Positions 53,716 through 63,034 of a stretch of 64,000 bases of DNA are shown piece after piece. The position numbers and the translations under genes are program-made. Source of the stretch: Deltaproteobacteria bacterium IMCC39146 (lineage in GTDB: Bacteria; Desulfobacterota; Desulfuromonadia; Desulfuromonadales; BM103); contig JARUHP010000008.1 of assembly GCA_030005635.1 (NCBI GenBank), positions 62,001-126,000 on the forward strand, written 5' to 3'. Below the pieces are notes generated by a model. It was given only the letters and a program-made list of their open reading frames with translations, had not been told where the DNA came from and made no database searches. The number at the start of each line of letters is the position of its first letter. Position 1 is the first letter of the stretch.

Positions 53716-56700
53716 TTATATCCGACAAACCCGTTCCGGCCCCAATGCCTGCAGCAGAGCTTGCTGTAGTTCCTCTGAATTCACATCTCCCTGCTGGGAG
53801 AAAAGAGGCTGGATCTTGCCTTTGCCTTCAGGAAATGCAGCATAAATCGCCGGGGTGATTACCTCTCCCATTGAAGAGACCATGCAGCCTTCAGGAGCAA
53901 CATTCAAAATCAGATCATATCCTTTGGTCAGCTTTATAGCTGCCTCTCCGATATACGGGATCAATTCACCGCCTGGTCTCCGCGTTGGAATAACCCGTTT
54001 AGCAAACTCCAAAACCTTCGGTAATGCCTCAGGTAAAGAGATTCCTACGGCTCGATACAATGGTCCCGCCAACACTTTCCGTAGGAAAAAAGCGGTCCCG
54101 CTGACGACCAGATAACGTTTTTGCTTTGTTCGCAAAAACTTTTTCCGCTTCAGGATGAAACCTTTCGCCTCCCCCCTGCTTATTTCCGCGCGACTTTCTG
54201 CTATTCCCTCTTTTGCCCGCATCTGCATCCCAGCCAACTTGTATTCCAGAAACCCCCACAAGGGTGTGTAGGTTAAATGAAAGCGTCCCGGTCCCAGAAT
54301 GTGGACTAATTCGCTATGCAAGTCTTCGAACTGAGCCGTTCGCATGTAGGCCTCACCATCGATATGGATGCGAATCGCCGTTTCCGCAACAGGAATATTA
54401 AGCCAGCGTTTGCGGAACGCACTGAGCTCGGCAGCCTGAGGGGTACGGTGGAAACCCCAGGCAAAGAAGGCGATCAGGTGGTAAAGGCCCGGTATCTTTC
54501 GCGTACGTTGGCACCAGCGCTGTGCTCTTTCCCCTGGTTTCGAGGTGGCTTCGATCAAGCAGTAAAGGCGAGTCTTTAAATCCCGATAGTCGTCAAGAAA
54601 GTTTCTGTACTCATCATCCGTGCGACAACGAGTTGACCCCTCCGCCAACAGTTGATGCAGAACACCCTGGAGAATAACGGACTGTATCCCGCGCAGAAAA
54701 ACCCAGCCCGGGAAACCAGTATTGAACCCTTCGTTCTCGCGAGCGACCAGGAACTGCATCAACTGTTCGTCTGGCCCAGGGTTTTGTTGCCCATGCTCAG
54801 TATGCATGTAGGCCTGCTGTAGGAAGAGCTTATGGGCTTCGACATACTGTCCTTGCCGGCACGGGCCAAGTCCCTTGTTGTTAAAGATCAGCAGCCTTTT
54901 CTTGCCACGGAGTGCCGGATCATCAGCACGTCCGCGCTGAAATAACAAGATGGCTTTCTGGATATCACCGTAAACAGCTGCCAGTGGAGCACAGACACTG
55001 TCACCAGCGATTTGGCGACCCTGTTCGATTAAGGCCTGCAGGCTGTAGTCCGAGGTGTAATTCTCCAGGCAACAAAACCCAGCGCTACGCAGTACGGCAA
55101 TCAAGCCACGGTTATCCGACAGAGTTGGGAAGCAGATTACGTCATGCTCAGGATTCAGAGACTCCTGGTTGACGAAAAGATCGAGCAGCTTGACGTCAAA
55201 ATGATCAGCACCTGCCAGAGTGATACGCTGGTGCCTTTCCGATGCCAGTTGGCGCACGTAGGTATTCATCCGATTTTCGAGGTGTGCCAGTTCCTTGATT
55301 GCCGCATCAGACTGGATTCTCAAAAATGGCCGGTTTTTAACCAACGCGTTGACCAAAGGATTGGTGACGCTGTCGGGGCCACACAGGAAGGTTGAGACCT
55401 GGATCAGTGGTAGCAGGGAGTCTCCTTGCTCGTAAGTACGGATGATCTCCTTTAAACCTTGATGTCCCACAATGTTGTGTAGCCGTTTCTTGGCCACGGC
55501 GTCAGCGAGAGTGGCGATCATGTGTGCATTGCGCCAGTAAAGGTGCGCGAAGCGCGCATCACATTCAATGTTAAGCACATAACTTGGAATCGCAACAAGA
55601 CCCTTGTCGCGTAGAAGACGGCCGATATGACTGTCGTAGACGCCGGGGTTGAGGATGTATTCTCGTCCTACCACCAGGGCGATCCCCTGTCCTGCGGCAA
55701 GCGCTTGTCGAGCTAATCCTGTGGCATGATCGGCAACCTGGACGCGGAAACGGCGTTGCTCAGCCAGGGCACTTTCGACCAGAGCCTGAAACCGCTCAAA
55801 AGGCATATCGATGGCATAGCGCCGGTAAGCCGGCAGCAACCGCTCATAGAGTTTATGAGCCAACAGGTCAAGGCCGGTTTTCATGTTGATATGGAATAGC
55901 AGAATATTGCCCTCTGGGAAGGCGGTTTCGGCCAAGCCTTTTGCTGCGGCAAAGCCACCTTGGTTGATAGTGCAGGTTCGGCCAAGTGATCCACCCTGCA
56001 CCGGGAGAAAATCTATCTGAGGAGCCAGAATTATCCCATGCGGCTGCTCGGCAATGCGCATGAATTGGCCGACAACCCCGATGTGCGGTGCACAGGTGTC
56101 GACCCGAAAGTGCGTCTGCCCTCGCAGGACGTCCTGCTCAGTTGGTGTATCAACATGAACGGGAACGCCGCACGGTTCGAACAGCGAGGCGAAAAAACGC
56201 GCCCACTCAGAGACCGCAAAGGAACGGGGAATAACCAGACGGTCCTTTCGGTCCGAAGTTGGCAGCATTTGTTGCTGCAGTCGCCAGAGAGCCTGGCACG
56301 TGTCGGGGGTAGGCTGCTCTGGACGCTGCTTCGTATGCGGCAGTTCGTTGATTGCGGCGCAGCCGCCCAGATGAAGAGAAAACCTCTTGCCGAGGGCATC
56401 CTCCGTTGTCAGCATGGAACGATAACAGCTTGCCTCATGATCTCCACAAACAGCACCTTTGCACTGAGTGATCCTGCGAGTGAAGGGGGCGTTGATAAAG
56501 ATGTCGAGTTGGACCGGGATCGCCTCGGTTCGTGGTTGCTCGGTGAGGGTCCGGATTAATCCCAGACAAGCTCTGTGCCCTGGGTCTGGAGGAACCAGGC
56601 AGTAGGCAGGTCCGCCTAGGAACGACTGTAACCGCTGCGTGATCGCCAGGGGCAGGGGATCGCTCTTCATCGTCTGGCCATGCAGCAAGACCAACGTATG

Positions 56701-58389
56701 GTTCGGCATATGGATCTGTGTCCAGAGACTACGGGCCATGTTTTCAACGATTGCCCAGACGGCTGAAGCCAGAATCTCGTCCTGACGGCGACCTACCGCT
56801 TGCAGCCTGCGAGCATGCTCCAGCAGGAAGACCGCGCAGGTCGCATTGAGCGTCAGTGCACCGGGAGCATCCATCGCTTGGCGTACAGCGGTGGCAATGT
56901 CGTCGAGCGCGAACAGGTCAACCAGAGTGTCCAACAGACTACCGGTACCCGCGGAGCACTTGGTGTTCATGGCGTTGTCGTAGAGGTCGCCATGACGCAG
57001 GTCAATACTGGAGATCTTGGTGTCCTCGCCACCGACGTCAACCAGTAGGCAGAGTTCAGTGTTAAGCCCTTGCACGCCCTGTCGCTCCAAGTCTTTGAGA
57101 TGCTCGCGGGCAAGATCCACCGACCCCCGGGCATGGGCATAGTTCTCCACCAGCGTCGTCACCCGGTCGGCCAACGCCGGGTAGACTGCCGTTAACGCTC
57201 TTTGCACCTGGTAACGGGCACTACCGGTCACGCCGACTCGCTCGATCTTCAGCTCTGTGGAACCCAGTTCTGTTAAATCACGAAAGATCGCCTTGATGGT
57301 CTCGATCGTGTCGCCGGCATTGGAATAGGCGGCACGGTGCAAGATCTCTTGGTTCGTCGCATCGCTGATGACAACCTTGGCCATGGTGGAACCAACATCG
57401 ATCCCGATCAGCAGCGGTTGCTGAACGAAATTTCTTAATTCAGCAGTGCCAGCTGCATCATTAGCCAGTCGCTTGTACTTGTTCTGACTCTCTAATTGTT
57501 TTTGCAGTGCAGAAAAGGAAGGATAAGAAAGAGAAAATGATTCCTCAGGCAAGGTTGCTACGTCATTTTCAACGGTCACCTTTTGTGCTCTGGCGAGGTG
57601 GCTCAGGCCATGAAACATAACCTCTTGGGCATCGTCGTATGTGACTTCTTTTATGCCAAGTGTTCTGATGTGATCAGTAGCGCAGTCGCGAGCAAACTGC
57701 CAGCGAAACATCCCCCCCGTCAGAATGATTCTGTCGAACTTGGTCTGTAGATGTTTGCAGGCTTTTAGGACTTCCGATTTCAGTGTTGAGGCCAGAGCGA
57801 AATCGATCGGTATCCCCTGATTCTTGTCCGAGATGGTCGCGGAAGAGGCAAACACACCGCAGCGGTCCGCTCGCACCGGAATCTTCTGCCTGGCTGAGCT
57901 CCCTTCCTCACCCAGGAAGTCGGCAAGGAGGTCATCTACCTGGCTGCGCTGGATCGCCAATTTGCGCAACACTCGATCCAGGTTGATTCCCGATCCCGCC
58001 CCGCAGCGCGGGTTGGTGATCAACAGATCATCCTTGAGTTGTCCGTCTGGACCTATGCCTACCAGGATATAGCCCGAGGCGGAGAGATCAAGAATTGCAA
58101 CCGAGCGGTCGTTTGCCAACCTGGCTGCCGCAGACCACAGCACCGCCATGGGAGAGAATGTGTGGCCTCTGCCAAGGTGCTTTTTGACTATACTACTTAG
58201 CTTGCCGCTAAGCAGAATGGGCACCCCGATCGGTACTTCGCCCAGCGTTTGATTGTTGATGCCACGGTTGGTAGAAAAGGACCATGTCTTGTCTGGCAAA
58301 TTTGCTTGACGCAAAGAGCAACGGACAGTCTCGGTTCCTGCATCAATGAGAAGACAGGTGGAAGGGTCGTTAATATTCGGGGATTGCAT
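53716..58389 (-). CDS. Giant BadF/HgdC-type activase with two ATPase domains
   Basis: A 1557-residue protein. Two ASKHA ATPase domains occur: residues 13-270 (NPRCGAGSGINLD with Cys129; RADRCGVF with Cys177) and 327-620 (LIGIDVGSTMAKVV; VDVGGEDTKISSID; NTKCSAGTGSLLD with Cys478; NATCAVFLLEH with Cys518). The cysteines match the 4Fe-4S ligands of 2-hydroxyacyl-CoA dehydratase activators. A DUF2229-like part (RVDTCAPHIGVVGQF near 760) and dehydratase-like C-terminal parts (PEGCMVSSMGEV) follow, with another Cys cluster at 643-655. Such proteins are thought to drive ATP-dependent low-potential electron transfer. Substrate unknown; it follows kpsS by 25 bases on the same strand. Confidence 0.85.
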   Translation of the reverse strand: MQSPNINDPSTCLLIDAGTETVRCSLRQANLPDKTWSFSTNRGINNQTLGEVPIGVPILLSGKLSSIVKKHLGRGHTFSPMAVLWSAAARLANDRSVAILDLSASGYILVGIGPDGQLKDDLLITNPRCGAGSGINLDRVLRKLAIQRSQVDDLLADFLGEEGSSARQKIPVRADRCGVFASSATISDKNQGIPIDFALASTLKSEVLKACKHLQTKFDRIILTGGMFRWQFARDCATDHIRTLGIKEVTYDDAQEVMFHGLSHLARAQKVTVENDVATLPEESFSLSYPSFSALQKQLESQNKYKRLANDAAGTAELRNFVQQPLLIGIDVGSTMAKVVISDATNQEILHRAAYSNAGDTIETIKAIFRDLTELGSTELKIERVGVTGSARYQVQRALTAVYPALADRVTTLVENYAHARGSVDLAREHLKDLERQGVQGLNTELCLLVDVGGEDTKISSIDLRHGDLYDNAMNTKCSAGTGSLLDTLVDLFALDDIATAVRQAMDAPGALTLNATCAVFLLEHARRLQAVGRRQDEILASAVWAIVENMARSLWTQIHMPNHTLVLLHGQTMKSDPLPLAITQRLQSFLGGPAYCLVPPDPGHRACLGLIRTLTEQPRTEAIPVQLDIFINAPFTRRITQCKGAVCGDHEASCYRSMLTTEDALGKRFSLHLGGCAAINELPHTKQRPEQPTPDTCQALWRLQQQMLPTSDRKDRLVIPRSFAVSEWARFFASLFEPCGVPVHVDTPTEQDVLRGQTHFRVDTCAPHIGVVGQFMRIAEQPHGIILAPQIDFLPVQGGSLGRTCTINQGGFAAAKGLAETAFPEGNILLFHINMKTGLDLLAHKLYERLLPAYRRYAIDMPFERFQALVESALAEQRRFRVQVADHATGLARQALAAGQGIALVVGREYILNPGVYDSHIGRLLRDKGLVAIPSYVLNIECDARFAHLYWRNAHMIATLADAVAKKRLHNIVGHQGLKEIIRTYEQGDSLLPLIQVSTFLCGPDSVTNPLVNALVKNRPFLRIQSDAAIKELAHLENRMNTYVRQLASERHQRITLAGADHFDVKLLDLFVNQESLNPEHDVICFPTLSDNRGLIAVLRSAGFCCLENYTSDYSLQALIEQGRQIAGDSVCAPLAAVYGDIQKAILLFQRGRADDPALRGKKRLLIFNNKGLGPCRQGQYVEAHKLFLQQAYMHTEHGQQNPGPDEQLMQFLVARENEGFNTGFPGWVFLRGIQSVILQGVLHQLLAEGSTRCRTDDEYRNFLDDYRDLKTRLYCLIEATSKPGERAQRWCQRTRKIPGLYHLIAFFAWGFHRTPQAAELSAFRKRWLNIPVAETAIRIHIDGEAYMRTAQFEDLHSELVHILGPGRFHLTYTPLWGFLEYKLAGMQMRAKEGIAESRAEISRGEAKGFILKRKKFLRTKQKRYLVVSGTAFFLRKVLAGPLYRAVGISLPEALPKVLEFAKRVIPTRRPGGELIPYIGEAAIKLTKGYDLILNVAPEGCMVSSMGEVITPAIYAAFPEGKGKIQPLFSQQGDVNSEELQQALLQALGPERVCRI

Positions 58390-58395
58390 CGAAGG

Positions 58396-58407
58396 TTAAC
58401 CGGTTAA
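58396..58407. promoter_or_regulatory. Perfect 12-bp palindrome before the giant activase gene
   Basis: TTAACCGGTTAA lies seven bases before the ATG of the minus-strand gene, where a ribosome site is expected, and no Shine-Dalgarno is visible. It could be an operator or simply chance. Confidence 0.35.
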
Positions 58408-58414
58408 GAGGCTG

Positions 58415-59686
58415 CTAGCGCGAACGAATATAGTCATTCAGCGGAATGACAGTGCCATTCCTTACATGCCCAATCTTATCAACGGGATGAAGCAGACGTT
58501 GCAGAGATCCTTCTAGCGCATAACGACGGCCATGGGAAGTATAAAATCCGCCATGCAGTAAACATTGATCGAACAAGTTGGCCTTAAATGCCTCGAATCG
58601 GAGAGATTCAGGCGGGGTGCCCTCGGTCCAGAAACTCTCCAGCCCTCCTTGCCAGGTCAACCCGGGTATATTATAGATTGCTTCGCCGAGGACAATTGTC
58701 GGCTTGCCATGATGGAGTGCCGAGGTCCCAACCGTACTGTTCATCAGCACCACCCCTTCGGAGTTTTGGATCAACTCCGGAAGGTTGCCGTAATGGAGGA
58801 AAATGACCCGGTCACGTATCCCCAAGGAATAGGCTTCCAGGCGTACTAGTGTTCCGTAGGCGATTGCATCGGGATCGAGGGGGTGTTTTTTGAAGACCAG
58901 TAAAGAATCCTTCGGTGCGTGCTCTGCAAAGGAGCGAAGCACCTCGTTGATAAAATTGGCCATGCTGAGATAATTGGAATGAACACGTATTTGAGCATCG
59001 CTATCCAGTTGTAGGCAGACCAGATAGAAATGTTTCTGACTTTTATAAAGCTCCTCCTTACTCCGTAAACTGCGATATTTCTGCAAGGGTGAGTGTAGCA
59101 GGGAGCTGATCCAGAGCAATAGTTCCTGCGCTGGACGGTAAGGTCGATGCAAGATGTAGTTTTGAAAGCGCTTCAATAAAAAAGTTTTAAATAAATAGTA
59201 GCGCAGGCAGTAGAAGATAACCCAACGCGTCGCAGGTCCAACCTTCTCTGCATTACGGGGCTTCTCTTCCTGCTCAGTATCATGGAGTTTAATTAGAGCG
59301 TCTTGGTCAGGCATCAAGGGCGAATGGCCATTGACGCCGTCTCTTTCCAGGGTAATCCAGTTGGGCCTGATATACCCTTCCTCAAACACGTGGACGCGTA
59401 TTCCGACCTCTTGGGCTCGTTTGATCGCTATGCTGTGCAGGGTGCGGCAATCACCGTAAACGATCAGGTCGGTCACGCCATGCTTCATGCACAGCTTGCC
59501 GAAAAAGCGGTCCCATTGCTTTTGGGTTCCTGTGAAGTTGATGACATCAGACCCAAACCAGTCAATCCAGTCGCCACCATTGAAATTGACCCGCAGGACC
59601 TTCGCCCCTTTTCTGGTAAGACGCCGCCCGAGTTGTTTGAAAAAGGGGCCGTGTGGGCCTTGTAAGAATAGATAAGATCGTTCCAT
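58415..59686 (-). CDS. kpsS: Capsule polysaccharide Kdo transferase KpsS
   Basis: A 423-residue KpsS-type enzyme, which starts or extends the poly-Kdo linker on lipid anchors of group 2 capsules. YLFLQGPHGPFFKQLGRRL opens the protein, VYGDCRTLHSIAI and VFEEGYIRPNWITLERDGVN are hallmarks, and FKKHPLDPDA with NSTVGTSALHHGKPTIVLG forms the C-terminal donor site. The minus-strand ATG at 59686 has GAGGACG upstream; a longer frame to 59758 lacks one. The partner gene kpsC upstream is a wreck, so KpsS may be without its partner. Confidence 0.9.
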   Translation of the reverse strand: MERSYLFLQGPHGPFFKQLGRRLTRKGAKVLRVNFNGGDWIDWFGSDVINFTGTQKQWDRFFGKLCMKHGVTDLIVYGDCRTLHSIAIKRAQEVGIRVHVFEEGYIRPNWITLERDGVNGHSPLMPDQDALIKLHDTEQEEKPRNAEKVGPATRWVIFYCLRYYLFKTFLLKRFQNYILHRPYRPAQELLLWISSLLHSPLQKYRSLRSKEELYKSQKHFYLVCLQLDSDAQIRVHSNYLSMANFINEVLRSFAEHAPKDSLLVFKKHPLDPDAIAYGTLVRLEAYSLGIRDRVIFLHYGNLPELIQNSEGVVLMNSTVGTSALHHGKPTIVLGEAIYNIPGLTWQGGLESFWTEGTPPESLRFEAFKANLFDQCLLHGGFYTSHGRRYALEGSLQRLLHPVDKIGHVRNGTVIPLNDYIRSR

Positions 59687-59892
59687 GTTACACGTCCTCG
59701 CAAAACTAAGACCAAGCCCTGCAAGAGAGAGGGTTGAAGTGTATCTAAACGAGCTCAATTAATGTGCAGCTAAAAAAGAAAAATAACACATAGGAACTCA
59801 CAAATCTCTCACAAAAAATAAACTGCTTTGCTGACTCCTTTTTTCTGAAGCTATAAAGCTGTGCACAAAAACCCTTATCAATCAGAAAGATG

Positions 59893-60612
59893 TCAGGTTC
59901 TTCCCTGACGCAAATTCTGGAAAAATCTGATCACCCTGGTTTTCAAAGGCGGTCCCTGGATGTCGGTTTTATTTTGTTGCAGCCAGCTCAAGAAGTCTTC
60001 GACGCTGCAGATCTGACCGCTTTTCGGGTCGACATAGGTCGGGTAAAGGATAAGCGTTGCAGCGACAAGTTGCTCAAGGGACAGTTTTCGTCCCCGGCGA
60101 GGGCACTGCAGTCGATCCTCGGTTAGCCCCCAGCCAGCGTAGAACGGTAACCCGTAGCAGGCCACCTGCTTGCCGCGCAGTAGCGCCTCGAAGCCAGTCA
60201 GCGAAGTCATGGTGTGCACCTCGTCAACTGCTCCGAGCAGCCGGTCCATGGAGATATCCGTGGCGATCCGGTCGCACCATTGAAGCGCCTCTTCCTCCGG
60301 CACTCCCCCACGGCGGTTGCCAACCAGCACATCCGGATGCGGCTTGTAGATCAAATAGGCCTCCGGGCGGGCCAACCTGGCTTCGCGCAACAGGGCCAGA
60401 TTGGTCTTGATTTCCGGAGCCCCGCGGCTCTTTGAAGCAATGCGTCGGAATACTCGGTTTCACGCTTAGGACACCAGGAAGACTCGAGCGGATGAAACCA
60501 TCTTCCTGGGCTAAATAAAACAACGCATCGCGGCGTGCCAATGCTCTTGCTCGGGTAGCAGTTGCCTTGTGCCCTCAACCGATAACAGCATCATCCTCAC
60601 CACGACGCGATC
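59893..60612 (-). pseudogene. kpsC: kpsC remnant (capsule Kdo transferase)
   Basis: Pieces of one KpsC lie in order on the minus strand. DDAVIG, a TGA (60577-60575) where the family has Trp of the GWG motif, then GHKATATRARALARRDALF and QEDGFIRSS. A large deletion and frame change follow, then SKSRGAPEIKTNLALLREAR, AYLIYKPHPDV and VHTMTSLTGFEALLRGK with YAGWGLTEDR to the natural end. Full KpsC is about 670 residues; only about 230 remain and the N-terminal domain is absent. The last 165 codons form an open frame but would not make a working enzyme. Confidence 0.8.
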
Positions 60613-60782
60613 TCCAGTGTGGAGCAATCCGGTCACACTCCGATAAAAACACCTGCAAATACAGAATACGTAGGATACCGTGGGATCGCAAGGGAAAGAC
60701 TGCTGCATGATAGCGGGTTACATTATCAATAACAACGTCAGTCTTCATCGATATAATCCAAAATCCAAGCTATACTTGGTGA

Positions 60783-62624
60783 TCATTCCACAGTTACTGA
60801 TTTTGCAAGATTGCGTGGCTGATCCACATCGGTGCCGCGCAACACAGCGACATGATAAGCCAACAATTGCAAGGGGACATTAAAAATGACCGGTGCGCTG
60901 ATCCTTCCCACATTTGCTGTGACTGGCAAGACATGTAGTCGATCATTAGAAACAATCTCGCTCGCCTCATCAGAAAAAACAAATAATTCGCCTCCTCTGG
61001 CAGAGACCTCCTCCAGATTGGCTTTAAGCTTCGCCAGTAACTCATTTTTTGGAGCAACCGCAATGACCGGCATATCGGCATCAATCAAAGCTAGCGGTCC
61101 ATGTTTCAACTCCCCGGAGGGGTACGCCTCAGCATGGATATACGAAATCTCTTTAAGTTTAAGGGCCCCCTCAAGGGCTATTGGAAACAGGGTGCCGCGA
61201 CCCAGGAAAAGGGCATGCTGCCGCGAGCCGAGTCGCTCCGCAAGCTGGCGAATCGGCTCCGTATGTTGCAACACATCGGCGAGACGGCCCGGTATTTTTT
61301 CGAGACCAGCGACAATTCGTGCCTCTTGATCTGCCGGAAGGCGTCCCAGAGTCTTTCCCACAGCTACCAACAACAACCCGAGTGCTACCAATTGAGTACT
61401 AAAGGCCTTGGTTGAAGCCACACCAATTTCAGGCCCGGCATGGGTCATCAACACCAAGTCAGTCTCCCTCACCAGAGAAGATTCCGGCACGTTACAGACC
61501 GCCAGACTGAGCAAGCCGGTATTCCTCTGCTTGGCATTACGCAGGGCGGCCAGAGTATCCGCCGTCTCTCCAGATTGCGAGATAAGGACCAACAACGTCC
61601 CATCGAGGATAACCGGATTGCGATAACGAAATTCGCTAGCAACCTCTACCTGAGCGGGGATGCCAAGAATATCTTCAAACCAATAGCGTGCCACCATTCC
61701 GGCATGATAACTCGTTCCGCAAGCCACGACTTGAACTTGCTTAACATGAGAAAAAAGTTGCGCCGCACCAGGGCCAAAGCTATCGAGTAGAACTGTGCCA
61801 CGAAATATCCGCCCTTCCAAAGTGTCGGCCACTGCCCGGGGTTGCTCGTGAATCTCTTTGAGCATAAAATGCTCATAACCCCCTTTTCCCACCGCAGCAA
61901 CATTCAACAAAGACTTTTTAGCAGCGCGTGAGATATTCAGGCCGTCTTCATTCGTGATCACCACACTATCCCGACAGACCTCTGCAAAATCGCCTTCTTC
62001 CAGATAGATAAAACGATCCGTCGCCGAAAGCAGGGCGGCACTATCAGAGGCAACAAAGTTTTCCCCATCGCCCAACCCGACGACCAACGGACTCCCTTTA
62101 CGGGTAGCGATCAAGCGGTCAGGGTCATCTTTAGAAATAACGGCCAGAGCATAAGCTCCCTCAAAAGAGCAGACCGCACGGCGGACCGCTGTGAGCAAAT
62201 CCGAACATTCGCCCAGGCAGTATTCGACCCAATGCGCCGCCACCTCAGTATCTGTTTCCGACGTAAAAGTATAGCCAAGTGCTATCAGTTTAGCCCGTAA
62301 CTCGTCGTGATTTTCGATAATCCCATTGTGAACAACAGCAATTCGATCACGGGAAGTATGTGGATGAGCGTTCCGCTCACTCGGTACGCCATGTGTCGCC
62401 CACCGCGTATGTGCTATGCCGACCGAGCCAACAACGGGGTGATCCTCAATATAAGCAGCCAGCGCCCCGACCTTCCCAAGTGCCCGCGCCCGGTTAAACT
62501 GACCGTCTACATCCAAAGTTATCAATCCGGCCGAGTCATAGCCGCGATACTCGAGGCGATTTAGCCCTTCAAGCAAAATGGGCGTAATATTTCTATGTGA
62601 TATAGCTCCAACAATTCCACACAT
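60783..62624 (-). CDS. glmS: Glutamine-fructose-6-phosphate aminotransferase GlmS
   Basis: GlmS (613 residues) makes glucosamine 6-phosphate, the entry to UDP-GlcNAc for peptidoglycan and lipid A. The N-terminal Cys in MCGIVGAI is the glutaminase nucleophile, and RLEYRGYDSAG and HTRWATHG follow. The isomerase half has two SIS domains with CGTSYHAGMVA, SQSGETADTLAAL and the C-terminal LAKSVTVE. AGGAG lies before the minus-strand ATG. It is the upstream gene of a minus-strand run leading to kpsS. Confidence 0.96.
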   Translation of the reverse strand: MCGIVGAISHRNITPILLEGLNRLEYRGYDSAGLITLDVDGQFNRARALGKVGALAAYIEDHPVVGSVGIAHTRWATHGVPSERNAHPHTSRDRIAVVHNGIIENHDELRAKLIALGYTFTSETDTEVAAHWVEYCLGECSDLLTAVRRAVCSFEGAYALAVISKDDPDRLIATRKGSPLVVGLGDGENFVASDSAALLSATDRFIYLEEGDFAEVCRDSVVITNEDGLNISRAAKKSLLNVAAVGKGGYEHFMLKEIHEQPRAVADTLEGRIFRGTVLLDSFGPGAAQLFSHVKQVQVVACGTSYHAGMVARYWFEDILGIPAQVEVASEFRYRNPVILDGTLLVLISQSGETADTLAALRNAKQRNTGLLSLAVCNVPESSLVRETDLVLMTHAGPEIGVASTKAFSTQLVALGLLLVAVGKTLGRLPADQEARIVAGLEKIPGRLADVLQHTEPIRQLAERLGSRQHALFLGRGTLFPIALEGALKLKEISYIHAEAYPSGELKHGPLALIDADMPVIAVAPKNELLAKLKANLEEVSARGGELFVFSDEASEIVSNDRLHVLPVTANVGRISAPVIFNVPLQLLAYHVAVLRGTDVDQPRNLAKSVTVE

Positions 62625-63034
62625 TGTGAATTCTCCTAATAATTAGTAAATGCGTCCTCACTTCCGAGTGAAGGACGGCCACTTACCTTCCGCAGTTGAA
62701 TGAACACCGGGAAATGCTACAAGTTTGAAACATGTCGCTTTTCGTAATCGGCCAGGCTCTCATACTCCTGCGTCTAGTGCGCTGTTGGCGATTCAGTTCA
62801 CACTTTAAACTGCCGAAGAAATTTAAACCGAGGCATTGTCACTTGCCCCTTGTTGCATTATAAAAGGGTTCAATTTTGTTAATTGAAAATCAACTAATAA
62901 GTTTACCACTTCCAGCACAATAAATAAAGGCCTATAATCAAAAGAAATACAACATAAATTGAGGTATCTTTATATATCTTTACACATGCCTTTATAAATT
63001 GTCCATTTTTGCATATAGGCTTAGGATGTCTAGT
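62625..63034. other. Divergent intergenic region with glmS leader hairpin
   Basis: About 400 bases separate glmS and the phosphatase gene. Near glmS, CGTCCTCACT (62653-62662) pairs with AGTGAAGGACG (62667-62677) in the leader. The right half (62860-63020) is AT-rich and should hold the phosphatase promoter, but no convincing -35/-10 pair was found. No gene is seen. Confidence 0.45.

Noticed and set aside
59893-60390. Intact 165-codon gene for a capsule protein
   Set aside because: It is only the C-terminal third of KpsC, with more KpsC pieces broken by stop and deletion upstream.
62625-62720. glmS ribozyme in the glmS leader
   Set aside because: Only one short hairpin is present; the ribozyme core and its adjacent pseudoknots are not seen, and the ribozyme is chiefly a Gram-positive feature.
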